From positions 16,581,001 through 16,645,000 of the forward strand of contig OX485807.1 in NCBI GenBank assembly GCA_950295325.1: a stretch of DNA of 64,000 nt. The letters run 5' to 3'. This stretch comes from Polytrichum commune (taxonomy: Eukaryota > Streptophyta > Polytrichopsida > Polytrichales > Polytrichaceae). The position numbers and the translations under genes were made by a program. The notes below the pieces were generated by a model. The model was not told the origin of the DNA and ran no database searches. It saw nothing but the letters and a program-made list of their open reading frames with translations. Below, piece by piece: positions 25,507 to 37,019 of this stretch; within the stretch, counting starts at the first letter, position 1; every line of letters begins with the position of its first letter.

Positions 25507-25854
25507 CTCGGGGGGGGGGGGGGTAGTCATTGGTTGGAGTAGCAATATACGTGCGAACAAATGATAGGGTATTTTAAAAACATGGGGACAAAAAATTATA
25601 AATGGACTTAAGAGTAATATAGGGTATCAAAAATGGCACTGGACATTTTTAAAGTACTATAGGGTATGGAATAATAGGTAATTTGGAATTATAAGTAATG
25701 CAGGCCATTTTTCTATTAACCCAAAGTAGAAAATTTTATAATGATAGCATGTGAAAAAAAGAAGAGAATTGAAAGTAATACCCCCCTATAAAATAGTGGT
25801 TGTTCGCACCTATATCCTTAACTTTTTAACACACTGCCCCCCCCCCCCCCCGAG
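25507..25854. mobile_element. MITE with G/C homopolymer ends, copy 1
   Basis: The 348-bp unit begins CTC followed by a long G-run and ends with a long C-run followed by GAG, so the homopolymers are themselves the inverted repeats. The eight bases GATGTACA flank it on both sides (25499-25506 and 25855-25862), which fits hAT-type insertion. Internally GTGCGAACAA near the left end pairs with TTGTTCGCAC near the right. A second copy lies 1.1 kb downstream. Confidence 0.88.
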
Positions 25855-26955
25855 GATGTACAAAAGTATGGACTAAAGACATGTCCATAATTAATAATGC
25901 ATATGGGGAGTTATTTTTTCACAATTGAGAGATATACATTGCAAAACAAATTATTTTGGGGGAAGCGTGGGGGAAGAAACTAGAAGAATAGGACAAAGAA
26001 ACCCCCAATCATACGTACTTTGAGGAGCAATATGGTCAAAGTACCTCTCTAGATGTGTAATATTTTCACAAATAACACCGTGTGCATGTAACTAACACGT
26101 GCTACAGCAAGAGATATAATTCACATCTAGAATTTGTTTTTGTCATCTCTACCATGATAGGATCCACCAATAAAAATGCACATAAATGATTTCATTATGT
26201 CTAAAAAACATGCTCAAATCCATATTCACTTAAAACATAGTTCAAATCAATTCACCTCGATCAACTAAAATGATAATTATTTAGTTTTATAATTTATGTC
26301 ACATGGAACTTTCACTTGTGTTCCAATGGGGGGGAATTTCTCAAAATTCCCTTTCATGTCCCATGGTTCATAAGGCTTGGAAGGGAATGTGAAAAGAGTG
26401 GGAATTTTGCTCATGTCCCTTGATTGATAATGGGAATGTTCAGTTGAACATGAGAAATTGTGTAGATGGGACATTTTGTATGGATGATGGGAATATGCTA
26501 CTTGGGAGTTTTTTCAAAGGGAAATTTCAAAAAATAAATAATCATATACTTTCCATAAACTTGGTCCAACCCTTAGGTCAACTCTTCCCACTTATAGATG
26601 AGATCTAGGGGTGTTGGTGAATGGATTTGAACCTTGGACCTCACATCTCTGCACCAACACCTTAGCCACCAACTCATTGCACATTACATATGCATTAGAA
26701 GGGTTTTTAAGCAATTTATATGAAAAGCCAGCATTTAATGTAAGAATGTAGAAAATAAAACACCTCTCCCCCATCCGACATAAAAACTTGTCCCTTATAG
26801 AGTTTTGGCAGATTCATCTCAAAGAATTTGGACTAGACAAATTTGAGGTCTTTGAACCTAGATCTGGTGTCTAAATGACTAAAAATAATAAACTGAGTCT
26901 TATGTACTATTTCAAGGCTTCTTGTTGGATGAATGAAAAACATTGGTAGGTAGTC

Positions 26956-27300
26956 CTCGGGGGGGGGGGGGGGTAGTCATTGGTTGGAGTAGCAATATAC
27001 GTGCGAACAAATGATAGGGTATTTTAAAAACATGGGGGAAAAAAATTACAAATGGACTTAAGAGTAATATAGGGTATCAAAAACGGCACTGGACATTTTT
27101 AAAGTTCTATAGGGTATGGAATAATAGGTAATTTGGAATTATAAGTAATGCAAGCCATTTTCTATTAACCCAAAGTAGAAAATTACATAATGATAGCATG
27201 TGAAAAAAAAAAAATTGAAAGTAATACCCCCCTATAAAATAATGGTTGTTCGCACCTATATCCTTAACTTTTTAACACATTGCCCCCCCCCCCCCCCGAG
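26956..27300. mobile_element. MITE with G/C homopolymer ends, copy 2
   Basis: Nearly identical to the unit at 25507-25854 and in the same orientation; differences are a few substitutions and short indels. The flanking octamers (AGGTAGTC and AGGCTCTC) agree at only five of eight positions, so this copy lacks a clean target duplication. Confidence 0.88.
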
Positions 27301-27901
27301 AGGCTCTCTCTCTCTCTCGCTCGTAATTACTTATGAAGGTGACTCATATCTAGATCTAGATTAGATCTACAAGATCTCTACAATGAAACAAAGATAAACA
27401 TGCGATTAGTATGAGATGATTAGCAAATCCAAATTGAAGTTGTAGTCACTGTTCCGATAATTTTTGGATCTCATAATGATAGGTTATTCATTGTCAAAGT
27501 AAAAACCCTAAACCGGCGGAGATAGAGTCAAGTGTGGAGGGACTGTCATGTTTTGAAATAAAATTATTGTATTCCCATTATTGAAAAGTTGAAACTCTCC
27601 CTTTGATTAAGAGGGGCAATTATGAGATGAAACAAACTCTCATATTTGATGCATCCCACTTTGGTTTGTCCCATGATGATTCCCCTCTATCATGGGACAT
27701 GCAAACTTCTCATCTATAACATTGTGACTCATGGGATTTAAGAGGTATGTCCCATGTTCTTCCCATGGGACACGGTTGGAAGTTGCTTGTGTGGGTAGGA
27801 CATCCATAAACTAAATGATAAAATGTGTTGAAACGCTCTTTCAATTACCAACAAAACCCCACAAGGCACTCGAATACCCGTAATTATCATGCTAGGCTTA
27901 A

Positions 27902-28041
27902 ACCATTGAAAACAAGTCACTCAAAGGTTATCGGTTGTGCTAGCTAGGATGGCACTGCGAGATGAAATTGTACCATTGAAAACAAGGCACTCAAAGGTTA
28001 TCGGTTGTGCTAGCTAGGATGGCACTGTGAGATGTAATTGT
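27902..28041 (+). repeat. Two-copy tandem repeat, 70-bp unit
   Basis: ACCATTGAAAACAAG...GGCACTG.GAGATG is repeated after 70 bases with only a few mismatches. It is a recent local duplication in non-coding sequence. Confidence 0.9.
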
Positions 28042-30770
28042 GTGGTGAGTAATTGTATTACCTTCCCACTAGATTTGGTGGTTGGGTATAGTCAGTGTCC
28101 GGGATGGCGACTCGAACAAATAATGGGCTCGTCCAAAAATCTCACAAAGGCATAGATTTTGTACACATAATCGTATATATAATCTAGATTATGTTTAAAA
28201 TAATCTGGATTCATGAGTTTCAGAAGAGAAGCGGGAGAGAAGCCACCGAGAGAAGCCACCGAGAGAAGTCGGGAAGAGAGTTAGGAGTAGGGCACACAAG
28301 CCAAAATAATCTATATTATCTTCAAATTTTTGTAATTTACATAAATTATAATTAGGTATAATGGAGACCATATTATGCACAAGCCCCCCTATCCAAGAGA
28401 AAATCCACACCAATTTCAAAGTACTCATGTATTATAAAAGTACATAGACATGTTCAAAACAAAAACTTATTACGTATTATGGACTCCATTCTAAATTCTG
28501 TAAAATTGTTTCTTTAGTATGAATGTACAAGGATAATATGGATGGAATATCTGTTACAAATTATGTTGCAGTAGTTGGCACCCCGGGAGAGTGAGTGTGC
28601 AGACAAAAAGTTCAGGAAGCCCAATTTATACGTAATTCATCTTCGGCAGCATAGCGTTCTCATTCTCATCATCATCATCATCGTCGTTGTCGTCATGGCC
28701 GATGTACCAAGAGCAGCGAAGCGAAGTGAAGAAGTTGGCGTACAGACACGAGTCTTATGGTAACTTTAGCGACAAAACGTGGCCCAAATCCGAGTCTTCG
28801 CACCGTCGCTCCCCGAAGCTCGCTTTGTCCAAGCTCGCACATCGAATCGAAGGGGATAAGTTGCTCCTCATGAGCTGCAAGCTTGTGTAACAAATCAAAT
28901 TCGAAACGGCAGGTTAAGCTTGGGAGCGCGTTCGGATGTTGGGGCATGCAGTGTGAGCTGATCGGAGTGCAAGAGGGAGCAAGGGCGGTAGCTAGTCTAC
29001 GTGCACACGAATTAGACGAAAGTGCCATGTAGCAGTTGCTTTGCGATCGCTTGCTTGGTTGGTGCTCGAGGCGGGGCGTGAAGTGAACTATTCACTACTG
29101 CAACTATATATGTGCTTCTCATAATCTTCTGTTGTTGCGTCGTCGTCGTCGACGTCAACCCCATTGTTGTCCAACACTCTTTACCGCTTGTTTATGTAAC
29201 TGCAATTGGCGGCACTAGTTGCGGATTAGCAGTCGTTTGTAGGAGGTGAGTTCATTCCTCCACGACGTGACTTCGTTCATTCCTAGTCATTGTACAGACA
29301 ACTAAAACAGTTTCTTTCGGTGCCAGATACATGTAAGGCTCATCGGAAGCCGAAGCCTAAAGCAGCGGTTTAGAAAAACGGAACATTTTTGTAAATCCAC
29401 TAGTGGCAGATGTAGTGTTATTTTACAAGGTTACAAGGCCATATGGAGCGAAGCGAAGAGGGTTAACTCTTTCTCGAGTGCACACGGTGCAACCAAAAAA
29501 ACAGCCACAAGTGATTTCACTTGGAATTTCTCGCTGGTCTCCTCTATAGATCTGTCTCGTAATAAACTGCCAAAACCATAACTCTCATCAAGACAACGAA
29601 CAGGCGAAGACCTGTTTATTTCGGTGTTTTGACTGCAAAATTTGTGAAGTGGACTCTGTACCCATAGGCACAGAACATCCGTGAGGCGCGCAGAGGGTCT
29701 TCAAGAGACATACAGAGAGAGTGTAAAGGATGCGACGTCCGTGCTTTATTTGACAGGAAACCCTGCAATAATGTTGAAGAGGTTTTACTAGAGGTTGACG
29801 TGGGAAAGAAACTAAGTCCGCACTTGAGATTATTAGTATCTGCTGTTGCTTCGTTATTGTGGGAAGTCAATGGCTGCATCCCGTCCAATGGCCGAAAATA
29901 AGATGGGTGGCTGTGGATGGTTAATTTGGGAGATAGATAGCATCCTGGTTTCAGGTTTATTGTTCCTATCGACTAGGTTCTGTTCATCTTGTTTGGCAAG
30001 TCACAGCTCAGCCTGTCGCTCAGGGTGTCACACAACTTGAGCTCGAGCTCGAGCTTGCAAGGTTGCAGGGCACAGGTAAAAAACTTAAAGTTTTGCATGT
30101 GCTCAAGACGGTGCAACTCTGTCTCAAGGTTGGTCCCGCTTATTTTGAACCGATTTTCAAGTTCAAGCTAGAACTTGTGGTCATGCGAAGTCCGATGACA
30201 AGTTGAAGTTCGGATCTGAATTTGAAAATTCAATCCAAAACAACAAGGAATCAAGCTCTACCATCTTAGGCACACATAAAGGCTCCTATTCTTTTACCTG
30301 TGTGGCCGGCCCTTCAGTAGAATGCAGTGTTTGGGATACTAGTCAGAAAGACGTGTGTGACGACATGCAACTTTATTGTACTATGTGAACAATGTTAGCT
30401 TCCACGGTCTTATACATCATTCACGCACAGGCGGGCTTGCCAATTGTCGAAATGGCAACTAACACCGACACGTAATTAATGTTTGTGTCTTGCATGTTCC
30501 ATGTGGACCTTGCCCCGGCACCAAGACATAGGCCGACGAATTTTGAGTAACGCAAAAAACATGTTTATTCCCGGCCCTTGACCATATTATTCTGTCGTCT
30601 AGGGTCAGGGAGCATGAAATTTAGTAATGTCATGGACCATCGGTCAATAACAAGAAGAAACAAACACTAATCATATGTTGGTTGCCATTTCGACTTGGCA
30701 AGCGCTCCTGTGTGTGATTGGTGTATTACAGAGTTACTGATCATGTATATTTTGGTGGATGGTTGGCCAG
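28042..30770. other. Upstream region of AP2 gene 1
   Basis: Richer in GC from about 28560. It probably holds the promoter and a non-coding 5' exon of AP2 gene 1. The last bases look like an intron end: a TTACTGATC branch-like site near 30735 and a CAG acceptor at 30768-30770. The matching stretch before AP2 gene 2 has the same layout. Open frames here overlap on both strands and have no motifs. The upstream exon could not be placed; GGAG|GTGAGT near 29243 is one possible donor. Confidence 0.4.
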
Positions 30771-30794
30771 AGAATCCAAGGTTCAGCAGCAGAG

Positions 30795-32492
30795 ATGTCG
30801 AAATGCCGCCGATGTCGGGAGCTGTTCCGCTCAGTGCTCCGCTCGGTGCAAGCTATTAAGTTATTAAAAGACAGTCACTCTGTCTGCAAGAAACTCTTCA
30901 CCCCTGAATTTTTCGACTCTCCGACTTATCAGTTTGAGCAAGATGGCATCGACAGCTCTGCAGCGCCTCAACCAGGAGCCACGTCTTTGGATTACGGGCT
31001 CAGCTTTTTCGACACTATGGACGACTTTATCTTTCCTGACCCTGAATACTCTCCAGCACTCACAATAGAGAGTATTGACACTGGGCTAACATACCCAACG
31101 AATTTGGAGTCTACCAATTTGAAACTCCAGACGGAGCTCAGCTGGTTCCACCAAACTGGAGAACCATTTTATGATACATCTCATAATTTTACCCCTCACC
31201 CATTGAATGGAGATCTCTCACTACTACATGAGCAGGGGACGGCCATGTATGGCACAGATGAGACTGTGTCTGCCTTGTTGCCTATACCTGAACCTAATTA
31301 TGAGGATGTCGCGTTACTAAACTGTAACACCTCCGGGAGTCCTGCAATTATGTTGCAGACTTCCACATTCAACTGGAGGGATGAGATCCCAGTGCCTCAA
31401 AATTACCAGGATCTGACCAGCTTTGTGTGCCAGACCATTGATGCTGGCCCACCATATCACCGTCTTGTTGAATGTGAACAAGTGGCGGAGGGAGACGATT
31501 GGTACATCCCACAAGTGCCTCAAACCCAGGCTCGGAGACTAGGCTGGTGTACGATAAGAAACATGGTCATCAGGGCGTGCAAAATCTTTCTATCAAGAAT
31601 CAGATCGAGGATGGTGAGAATACTCCCTCACCCATCCAAGTCTTTTTGCCACTTTTGAACCTACGGTATGATTGTGGGGACTTCAAACTCCACAAACGAT
31701 TTTGACACCAGGAATTGTCTCACCTGGTTAGCAATGCAAATCATGGAGTTTGTTGTTCCAAGTTTCGGCATCGGAGGTGCGATGCCAAAAAGAATAGGAT
31801 GTCGACGATTCTCTTTCTCTTCAAGTGATCACCACATAGGCATAGGCCTTCCCAATTGTGCCCAGGACTGAACCCTGAATGGTGTCTATACTTTGAGCAC
31901 ATAGTCCAATCTCATCATAGAACATGTCTTTTTGATGTCCATTCTTGAGTGCAAACTTTACCATTTACCATTCAAACGTAGGTGTCCAATTAAGAAGAGT
32001 GGCCCAAGAGTGATCACTTAAGGCTCACACACCTCATAGTGCCACCAAATCTGATGCTGGTCAGCTAACAATAAAGTTGCCTCTGAACAGGGCCTCCAAC
32101 GCAAACGCAAATGCAGGGAGGACGATGACTACAGTGGAGTTCGACACAGGAGGTCTCGACCTCAAAAATTTGGATGCGAATGTCGTCTGTCAGCATTGGT
32201 ACACGGAAAAGAAGCTGGGAAACTCTGGCTTGGATCGTTCCCCACCCAACAGGGAGCAGCTCGGGCTTACGATGTAGGAAGAATGTTTTGCAGCAAGCGA
32301 GCCACAGGATTTAATTTTCCTGCGTCCGAGGGTATCCTCTCCATTTTAAGACATGTAATCCTCAATCTTCCCCTTGAAGCGAGAAAAGAAGCGATTAAGG
32401 ATGTGGCGAAGGAGTACGGGAAAACTGGAGGCATTGATGGATGTACTAGGAAATTATTTTCCCAGGCATCAAACCAGTTCCAATGGAATTAG
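30795..32492 (+). CDS. AP2/ERF-domain transcription factor, gene 1 (two exons)
   Basis: Predicted nuclear DNA-binding protein of about 406 residues. Exon 1 is 30795-31613 with donor ATG|GTGAGA. The intron is 31614-32090 with acceptor AACAG|GG, and exon 2 is 32091-32492. The join is phase 0, as in gene 2. The AP2 domain (about residues 287-350) starts YSGVRHRR and holds KLWLGSF and AARAYDVGRMF, ending in FNFP. The N-terminus has a Cys/Arg motif (CRRCRELFRS, then VQAIKLLKD), and exon 1 ends with a basic patch (VIRACK..LSRIRSR); gene 2 shares both. An acidic, Pro/Ser/Thr-rich middle could be an activation region. A 12-bp duplication in the N-terminal motif (FRSVLRSV) is absent from gene 2. ATG at 30795 is preferred over 30759, because 30759 appears to lie before a 5' UTR intron acceptor (30770) conserved with gene 2. 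Downstream target genes are unknown. Confidence 0.85.
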
Positions 32493-32702
32493 GTGGGTAG
32501 GTACTAGGTTGAGTCCAGTGTTGGGACTTCATATCACACTTGTATTTTAATACCACTTCAAGGTAGGGCATCTGTTGAATACTTTACACTTTCTTTTTAG
32601 ACCAGTAGGGTACAGCTTTTTGAGGATTTATTATATTATATTATATATTTTTAATACCATGTCAGTAATCATTGAAGAAGTTAGAGCCTTCATATCTAGG
32701 TA

Positions 32703-33838
32703 CAGTCTAACCTTGATAATGTCACCCTTGTTAATAGAACACCTTGATATTTTCACCTAAAAGTTTGAAACCGATTTTCATAGTGTAAAACTCCCTCGTT
32801 ATTATCCCTATCACCCTTGATAATGTCACTATTTTTTTCCAAAATCCGTAGTGTAAATGTGATAATATCAAGTATGGATGGATTGTATGGGTGGGCATGG
32901 GTTCGATATTATTGTTCATGGGTGAGCATGGCCTAAAGCAAAGCATATTGGGGGTCATTGAATGAGCTTTCATTCAATGCTTTTGGCATTGAATGTTGAT
33001 GTATTTCAAGCTATGCTATGGTGTGTGGCAGCATGGCATGAATTAGATGATCAAACCATTAGAAATTGTTGGAGAAAGTCCGCCATATTGCATGCAGAGT
33101 GGAATGCAGATATAAACAATCTTGATGAACGTATGAAGTCCAAAATGGAGGAAGCAACTTTGGAATTGGGTAGACTCATCGCTGCATTAAATTTGGGTTT
33201 GGATGTTGAAGGCAAGCCTGTAGAAAAGCTTTGTCCTTTGGAGTACATAAACATGGAAGGTGAAGATGATTTTGAGGTGGAATTTTCTACTGAGGAGCTT
33301 GTGCAATTAGTGCAAGATGGCGAACAGGTTCTTGATTCCATGGAAGTGGACCCATTGATTGTTGATAGCAGTGATGATGAGTCTAAAGTAGTGAAGCTAA
33401 GCAATGCACAAAAATATGCTAAAGATGTTTTGAATTTTATGGCTAGCCAAGGTTCTCAGATTTTCAGCACTCATGAGTTGTTAGAAATGGAAAAAATCCA
33501 TGACAAACTCATTAGAATTGGTGTTGCACTTTTAACATCAACAAAACAATGTGACATTAGAAGCTTCTTTGTCTCTAGTGAGAGGTCTTTACCTGATCTC
33601 AATGACACATTATGATGTGCTCTTGTTGTTATTCACAATTTTGAATTAGATTTTACATTCAAAAACATTGAAGTCTCGTATTTGTTTTAAAATTGTAATT
33701 ATATTTTGATTTTCTACATATTTTTTTATAATATCACATTATGCACAAAATGTGACATTATCAAGTATGTCACACCTTGTTATATCACGCTTTTTGGTGA
33801 AACGGAGGATGTGACATTATCAAGGTTAGGGTGTACAG
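32703..33838. mobile_element. Pogo/Tigger-like element, internally deleted
   Basis: Both ends carry CTAACCTTGATAATGTCAC as an inverted repeat (about 32707-32725 and 33811-33829), close to flanking TA dinucleotides (32701-32702 and 33839-33840), the target duplication of Tc1/mariner-type elements. The outermost few bases differ between the ends. CCTTGATAATGTCAC and close variants recur inside both ends, which may be extra transposase-binding sites. The element is about 1.1 kb and keeps only the C-terminal part of a transposase, so it is a deletion derivative. Confidence 0.75.
32962..33615 (+). pseudogene. C-terminal fragment of a pogo-type DDE transposase
   Basis: An uninterrupted 217-codon frame. 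The start, VDVFQAMLWCVAAWHELDDQ followed by TIRNCWRKSAIL, matches the end of the CENP-B/pogo DDE endonuclease region, where an alpha-helical AW..(V/L)...TI.NCW block follows the catalytic core. An acidic region follows. The DNA-binding helix-turn-helix half and most of the DDE core are absent, so it cannot act as a transposase by itself. The open frame suggests the deletion is recent or that the copy is under weak constraint. It lies between the inverted repeats of the element at 32703-33838. Confidence 0.72.
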
Positions 33839-34078
33839 TAATGCCAGCATCAAAATGGTTTTAATGCAAATATTGACTCGGTTGTATAAAGATTCCTTCA
33901 TCTTGTGATATTCATCGAATAATAGTATTAATATTTGATTTGTACCAGAATGCTGGACATCTAGAGGTTCTTTCATACCAATAATGATATTGTGTATTCA
34001 TACCATTGCAAATGTTTATGGTTGGCATGTGGTCAATCCCAATTCCAATTCGAAAGCACATGTGGCAACATCACTTGA

Positions 34079-34474
34079 ATGCACATCTTCAGACATTATT
34101 ATAAATTGTCGAAAGTGGGGCAAATATTCCTACCAGAACAAGAGTTTTTGAAGGACTTTAGAAATAATCCTATTGAGATTGCAATTCTTGCACAATTAAT
34201 GATATGGATGAAGTGTCTTAATGTCCGTGTTCTTTCCAAGCATGTTACTCCTCTTTGTGAAAGAACAAATCATCAATTCATTAGAAGAATGAGATGTGAT
34301 TTTGAAATAGACGTTGCACAAGGGAGAGTTCCCAATTCAAATCCTTTGTATAATATCTTCAAATTTGTTGAGGATCAACTAAATATTAATAAGGAGCGTC
34401 GGTGTTGTTTTACACTGGTGTGCTACGTCCGTTCACCCTCTCCTAATCATGTCCGTTCATGGGAGAGGGCTTAA
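34079..34474 (+). CDS. 131-codon open frame of unknown origin, partly MITE-derived
   Basis: The frame opens with ATG at 34079. Its first third (about 34105-34175) matches, base for base with gaps, the right end of the foldback MITEs at 49378 and 56685 (GTGGGGCAAA..TCCTACCA.AACA and TTTTTGA..GACTTTA). Those residues therefore come from transposon sequence. The rest (IWMKCLNVRVLSKHV, CDFEIDVAQGRVPNSNPLYN and on) looks protein-like but I do not recognise it. It may be a fragment of a degraded gene that continued past the MITE. Expression is doubtful. Confidence 0.3.
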   Translation: MHIFRHYYKLSKVGQIFLPEQEFLKDFRNNPIEIAILAQLMIWMKCLNVRVLSKHVTPLCERTNHQFIRRMRCDFEIDVAQGRVPNSNPLYNIFKFVEDQLNINKERRCCFTLVCYVRSPSPNHVRSWERA

Positions 34475-35224
34475 TACCTATTTTGATAGGTGGACTATGG
34501 GATAGTTAGTGTTAGTAAGTATATATATTGGGTTAACTAATGTTAGTAGATATATACAAAATGTGGATCGGGGAGGGGGGGATTAGTCTAGTGGGATTGG
34601 GGATTATTTCTTTTCGAGTTTTCTTTTGTTGAGGATAATGTGTGTTAAGTATCTAATGGAGATTTGTGAGAGGGTGACCATGAGTTTGTTGATTTCTTGG
34701 GTAGGGATTCTAAGGTTTGTGAGCCTTTTGGTGATTGGGGTATGAATGATGAGCGAAGAAGCCTATGTGCAAATCTAATGAAAATGTAAATTCCACATGA
34801 TGACATCTATATTTCCACTAGAATATGGTGGGCACGCAACTTACATGAAAACTAACCCTAAGAAACCGTGAAACCTTATTTTAACCACCCACAAAAAGAA
34901 GTTACCGAAATATGTCCCAGCCTTATTGAAATTATGACCCTATAGATTCTCAATGGGCCCCCCATCAAGAATTGGTGGTTGGACTCTGCCCTCACCTTGC
35001 TGACAAGGATGAGTCTGTTTGCTTATCATTCCTTTGTCTGTACATTTCATTCTACCAAGCGGGTCGTTGGAATCCAGGTAAAACCTCAACTCCCACATCT
35101 CAGCCTCACAATAGTGTTGTTTGACTTTGGAGTTGGAATTGTAGATTTGAGCAAGTCTAATCCACCTACGGTAACTACATCTATAATTTTCCTTTTAAGC
35201 ATTTCGGCGTAGTTACTATTATCA

Positions 35225-35801
35225 CCGACTGGGGTGAATAAACTATATTTGGAGAGTTGTTTTCAAGTTGTGTTGAGTCTTGTTGGTAAATGAAAGAGGA
35301 TTTCAATGTATCTTAGTATGTATTGTCCCTCTTAGCATCGCATGAACAATGTCGAACACTTAACTAAAAGTTGGCTTGTTGTGTAACAATGACACCAATC
35401 GTCAAGTGGGACTCAATGAATTTCTAATGTCACTAACTTTGCACAACCAAGGTCACACACTAGTTAAACCACTTTTTGGTTCAAATACCTAAGTAAGGAG
35501 CGCATGGCACACACCCTGGTACTAACATGATTTAAGAGTCATGAGTCACCCCAACTCATAGTCCTAAGGACATGCCTCAAATTAATAAGCTTCTAACCCT
35601 ACATGCATGGGCCTCATCTCACTATCAAAGAATGGAATGTTCACCTCACAACGAGGCCAACTGCCACTTTTGAGGTTAATGCTCCTCTAGACTTTGACGA
35701 GCTTTATAGGCCACACCCTTGTTCAACCAAACGATTTTTAATATTGTTAAAAGAAACCCTTGAAAACAACTCTCCAAATATAGTTTATTCACCCTAGTCG
35801 G
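35225..35801. mobile_element. Foldback with 43-bp inverted repeats
   Basis: CCGACTGGGGTGAATAAACT at 35225 continues as a 43-base arm to 35267. Its complement occupies 35759-35801 with one mismatch. The 490-base spacer has no transposase. No clear target duplication was found (flanks ATCA and ATAA). It is probably a non-autonomous DNA element. Confidence 0.75.
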
Positions 35802-35871
35802 ATAAGATGTCAAATTTGGGGAATCATGAAGAGTGTTGTTGCCTCTAGGAAGTAGGATGAAGTTCCTTTTG

Positions 35872-36055
35872 TGACAACCCCCACACTTGGCCTTCATGAG
35901 GCCTAACCTTCATGTGGTCCCCTTAGCACCTCTCTAGTGTCACACATGCACTTAGCCACCCTCCATGTGGGTGGCCATCGTCTTGTCAGTTTGCATAATT
36001 TGAGTGTCACCCCAAAGTCCACTTTTGCAAGCAGTGTGTCACTCGCATTAGGGGT
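35872..36055 (+). repeat. Dispersed direct repeat, copy 1
   Basis: Collinear with 36738-36900: GACAACCC.CACA, TTAGTGCCAC-like block, GTGG.TGGCCAT.GTCTTGTC, and GTGTCACCCCAAAGTCCAC. By eye about 70 percent of positions agree. The type is unknown. Confidence 0.65.
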
Positions 36056-36737
36056 GCAACATTCCCACCTCACTATCCCTTTGTCTCCTCCCAACCGGTC
36101 CACCATGTCAAATCATCCTCCATTAGGTTCACTATCCCCATCACTACATTTCGGCTCTCATCCACATCATTGACATTGAATAAATTATTTATTTCTAAGA
36201 GGAAATCCTTGGCCATGGGCCCGCTTGTCGACGCCAAGTAAACAAATCCGGTTGGGTCTTTTTAATCAAAACCCATCACCTTGAGGAGGTATGACCATAA
36301 TCCACATTAGATTGGCCTTTAATGATTTGAATGGGGTTGGTGAGCTCATTGAGCAGCTCCATGGGAATGGAGGTTAACCTTGATGGAATCAAAGGTAGAG
36401 GTCGAGCTTCCAAAACCATTGCACTCTTTTGATGCGAATCGCCTTGCTATGTTTGGTGCAATCAAGACCTCTTGCCAAATCATCATCAATTCCTTGACCT
36501 CTACATGGTCATCACCGTAACTTTTGGTGAAGATTGGGCGCTCCATGGGGCTCCACAAGATTGTCTCCCGTGTTCAAGCTTTTGGTGTTCTTGTCCTTTC
36601 TAGTTCTCACCATCATAATCTAGACCAATGCCGAAGCCGACTAACATTGCCCTTGAGAATAACTTCTCAACTATGATTCTAATTTAGGCAATCAAAAATA
36701 CTATGATATGCCTAGGAGGTAGTTTGTAGCTCCCTTC
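36056..36737. other. Intergenic, no gene seen
   Basis: The sequence between the two direct repeats has no convincing frame. Confidence 0.35.
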
Positions 36738-36900
36738 GGGACAACCCGCACATTTACCCTTCGTGAGGTTTAGTGTGCTCCTTTGGCACCTCTTTAGTGC
36801 CACGTCTATACTTAATCACCCCTCATGTAGATGGCCATTGTCTTGTCGCCTTGCGGGGCTTGTGTGTCACCCCAAAGTCCACTCACACAATATGGGATGC
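36738..36900 (+). repeat. Dispersed direct repeat, copy 2
   Basis: Partner of 35872-36055, about 870 bases downstream in the same orientation. Confidence 0.65.
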
Positions 36901-37019
36901 GACAAACAAACTAGAAATTCTCAAAGTGTTGATAATAGGTGTGTCCAACATCGCCTTTAGGTTCTCATGTTCAAACTTTAAGTAGGCTCAATTTGGGCAG
37001 GAATCTATAGGGGTTGTTT

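Noticed and set aside
26948-27308. An 8-bp target duplication around the second homopolymer-ended MITE
   Set aside because: The flanking octamers agree at only five of eight positions, so no duplication is claimed for this copy.
28693-29028. A 111-codon minus-strand frame upstream of AP2 gene 1
   Set aside because: It is overlapped by plus-strand frames of similar size and has no motif. The region is better explained as promoter and leader of the AP2 gene.
30759-31658. Treating the upstream AP2 gene 1 frame as a complete one-exon gene
   Set aside because: A strong phase-0 donor at 31613/31614 and an AP2-encoding exon at 32091 match the structure of the paralogue, so the last 15 codons of that frame are intron.
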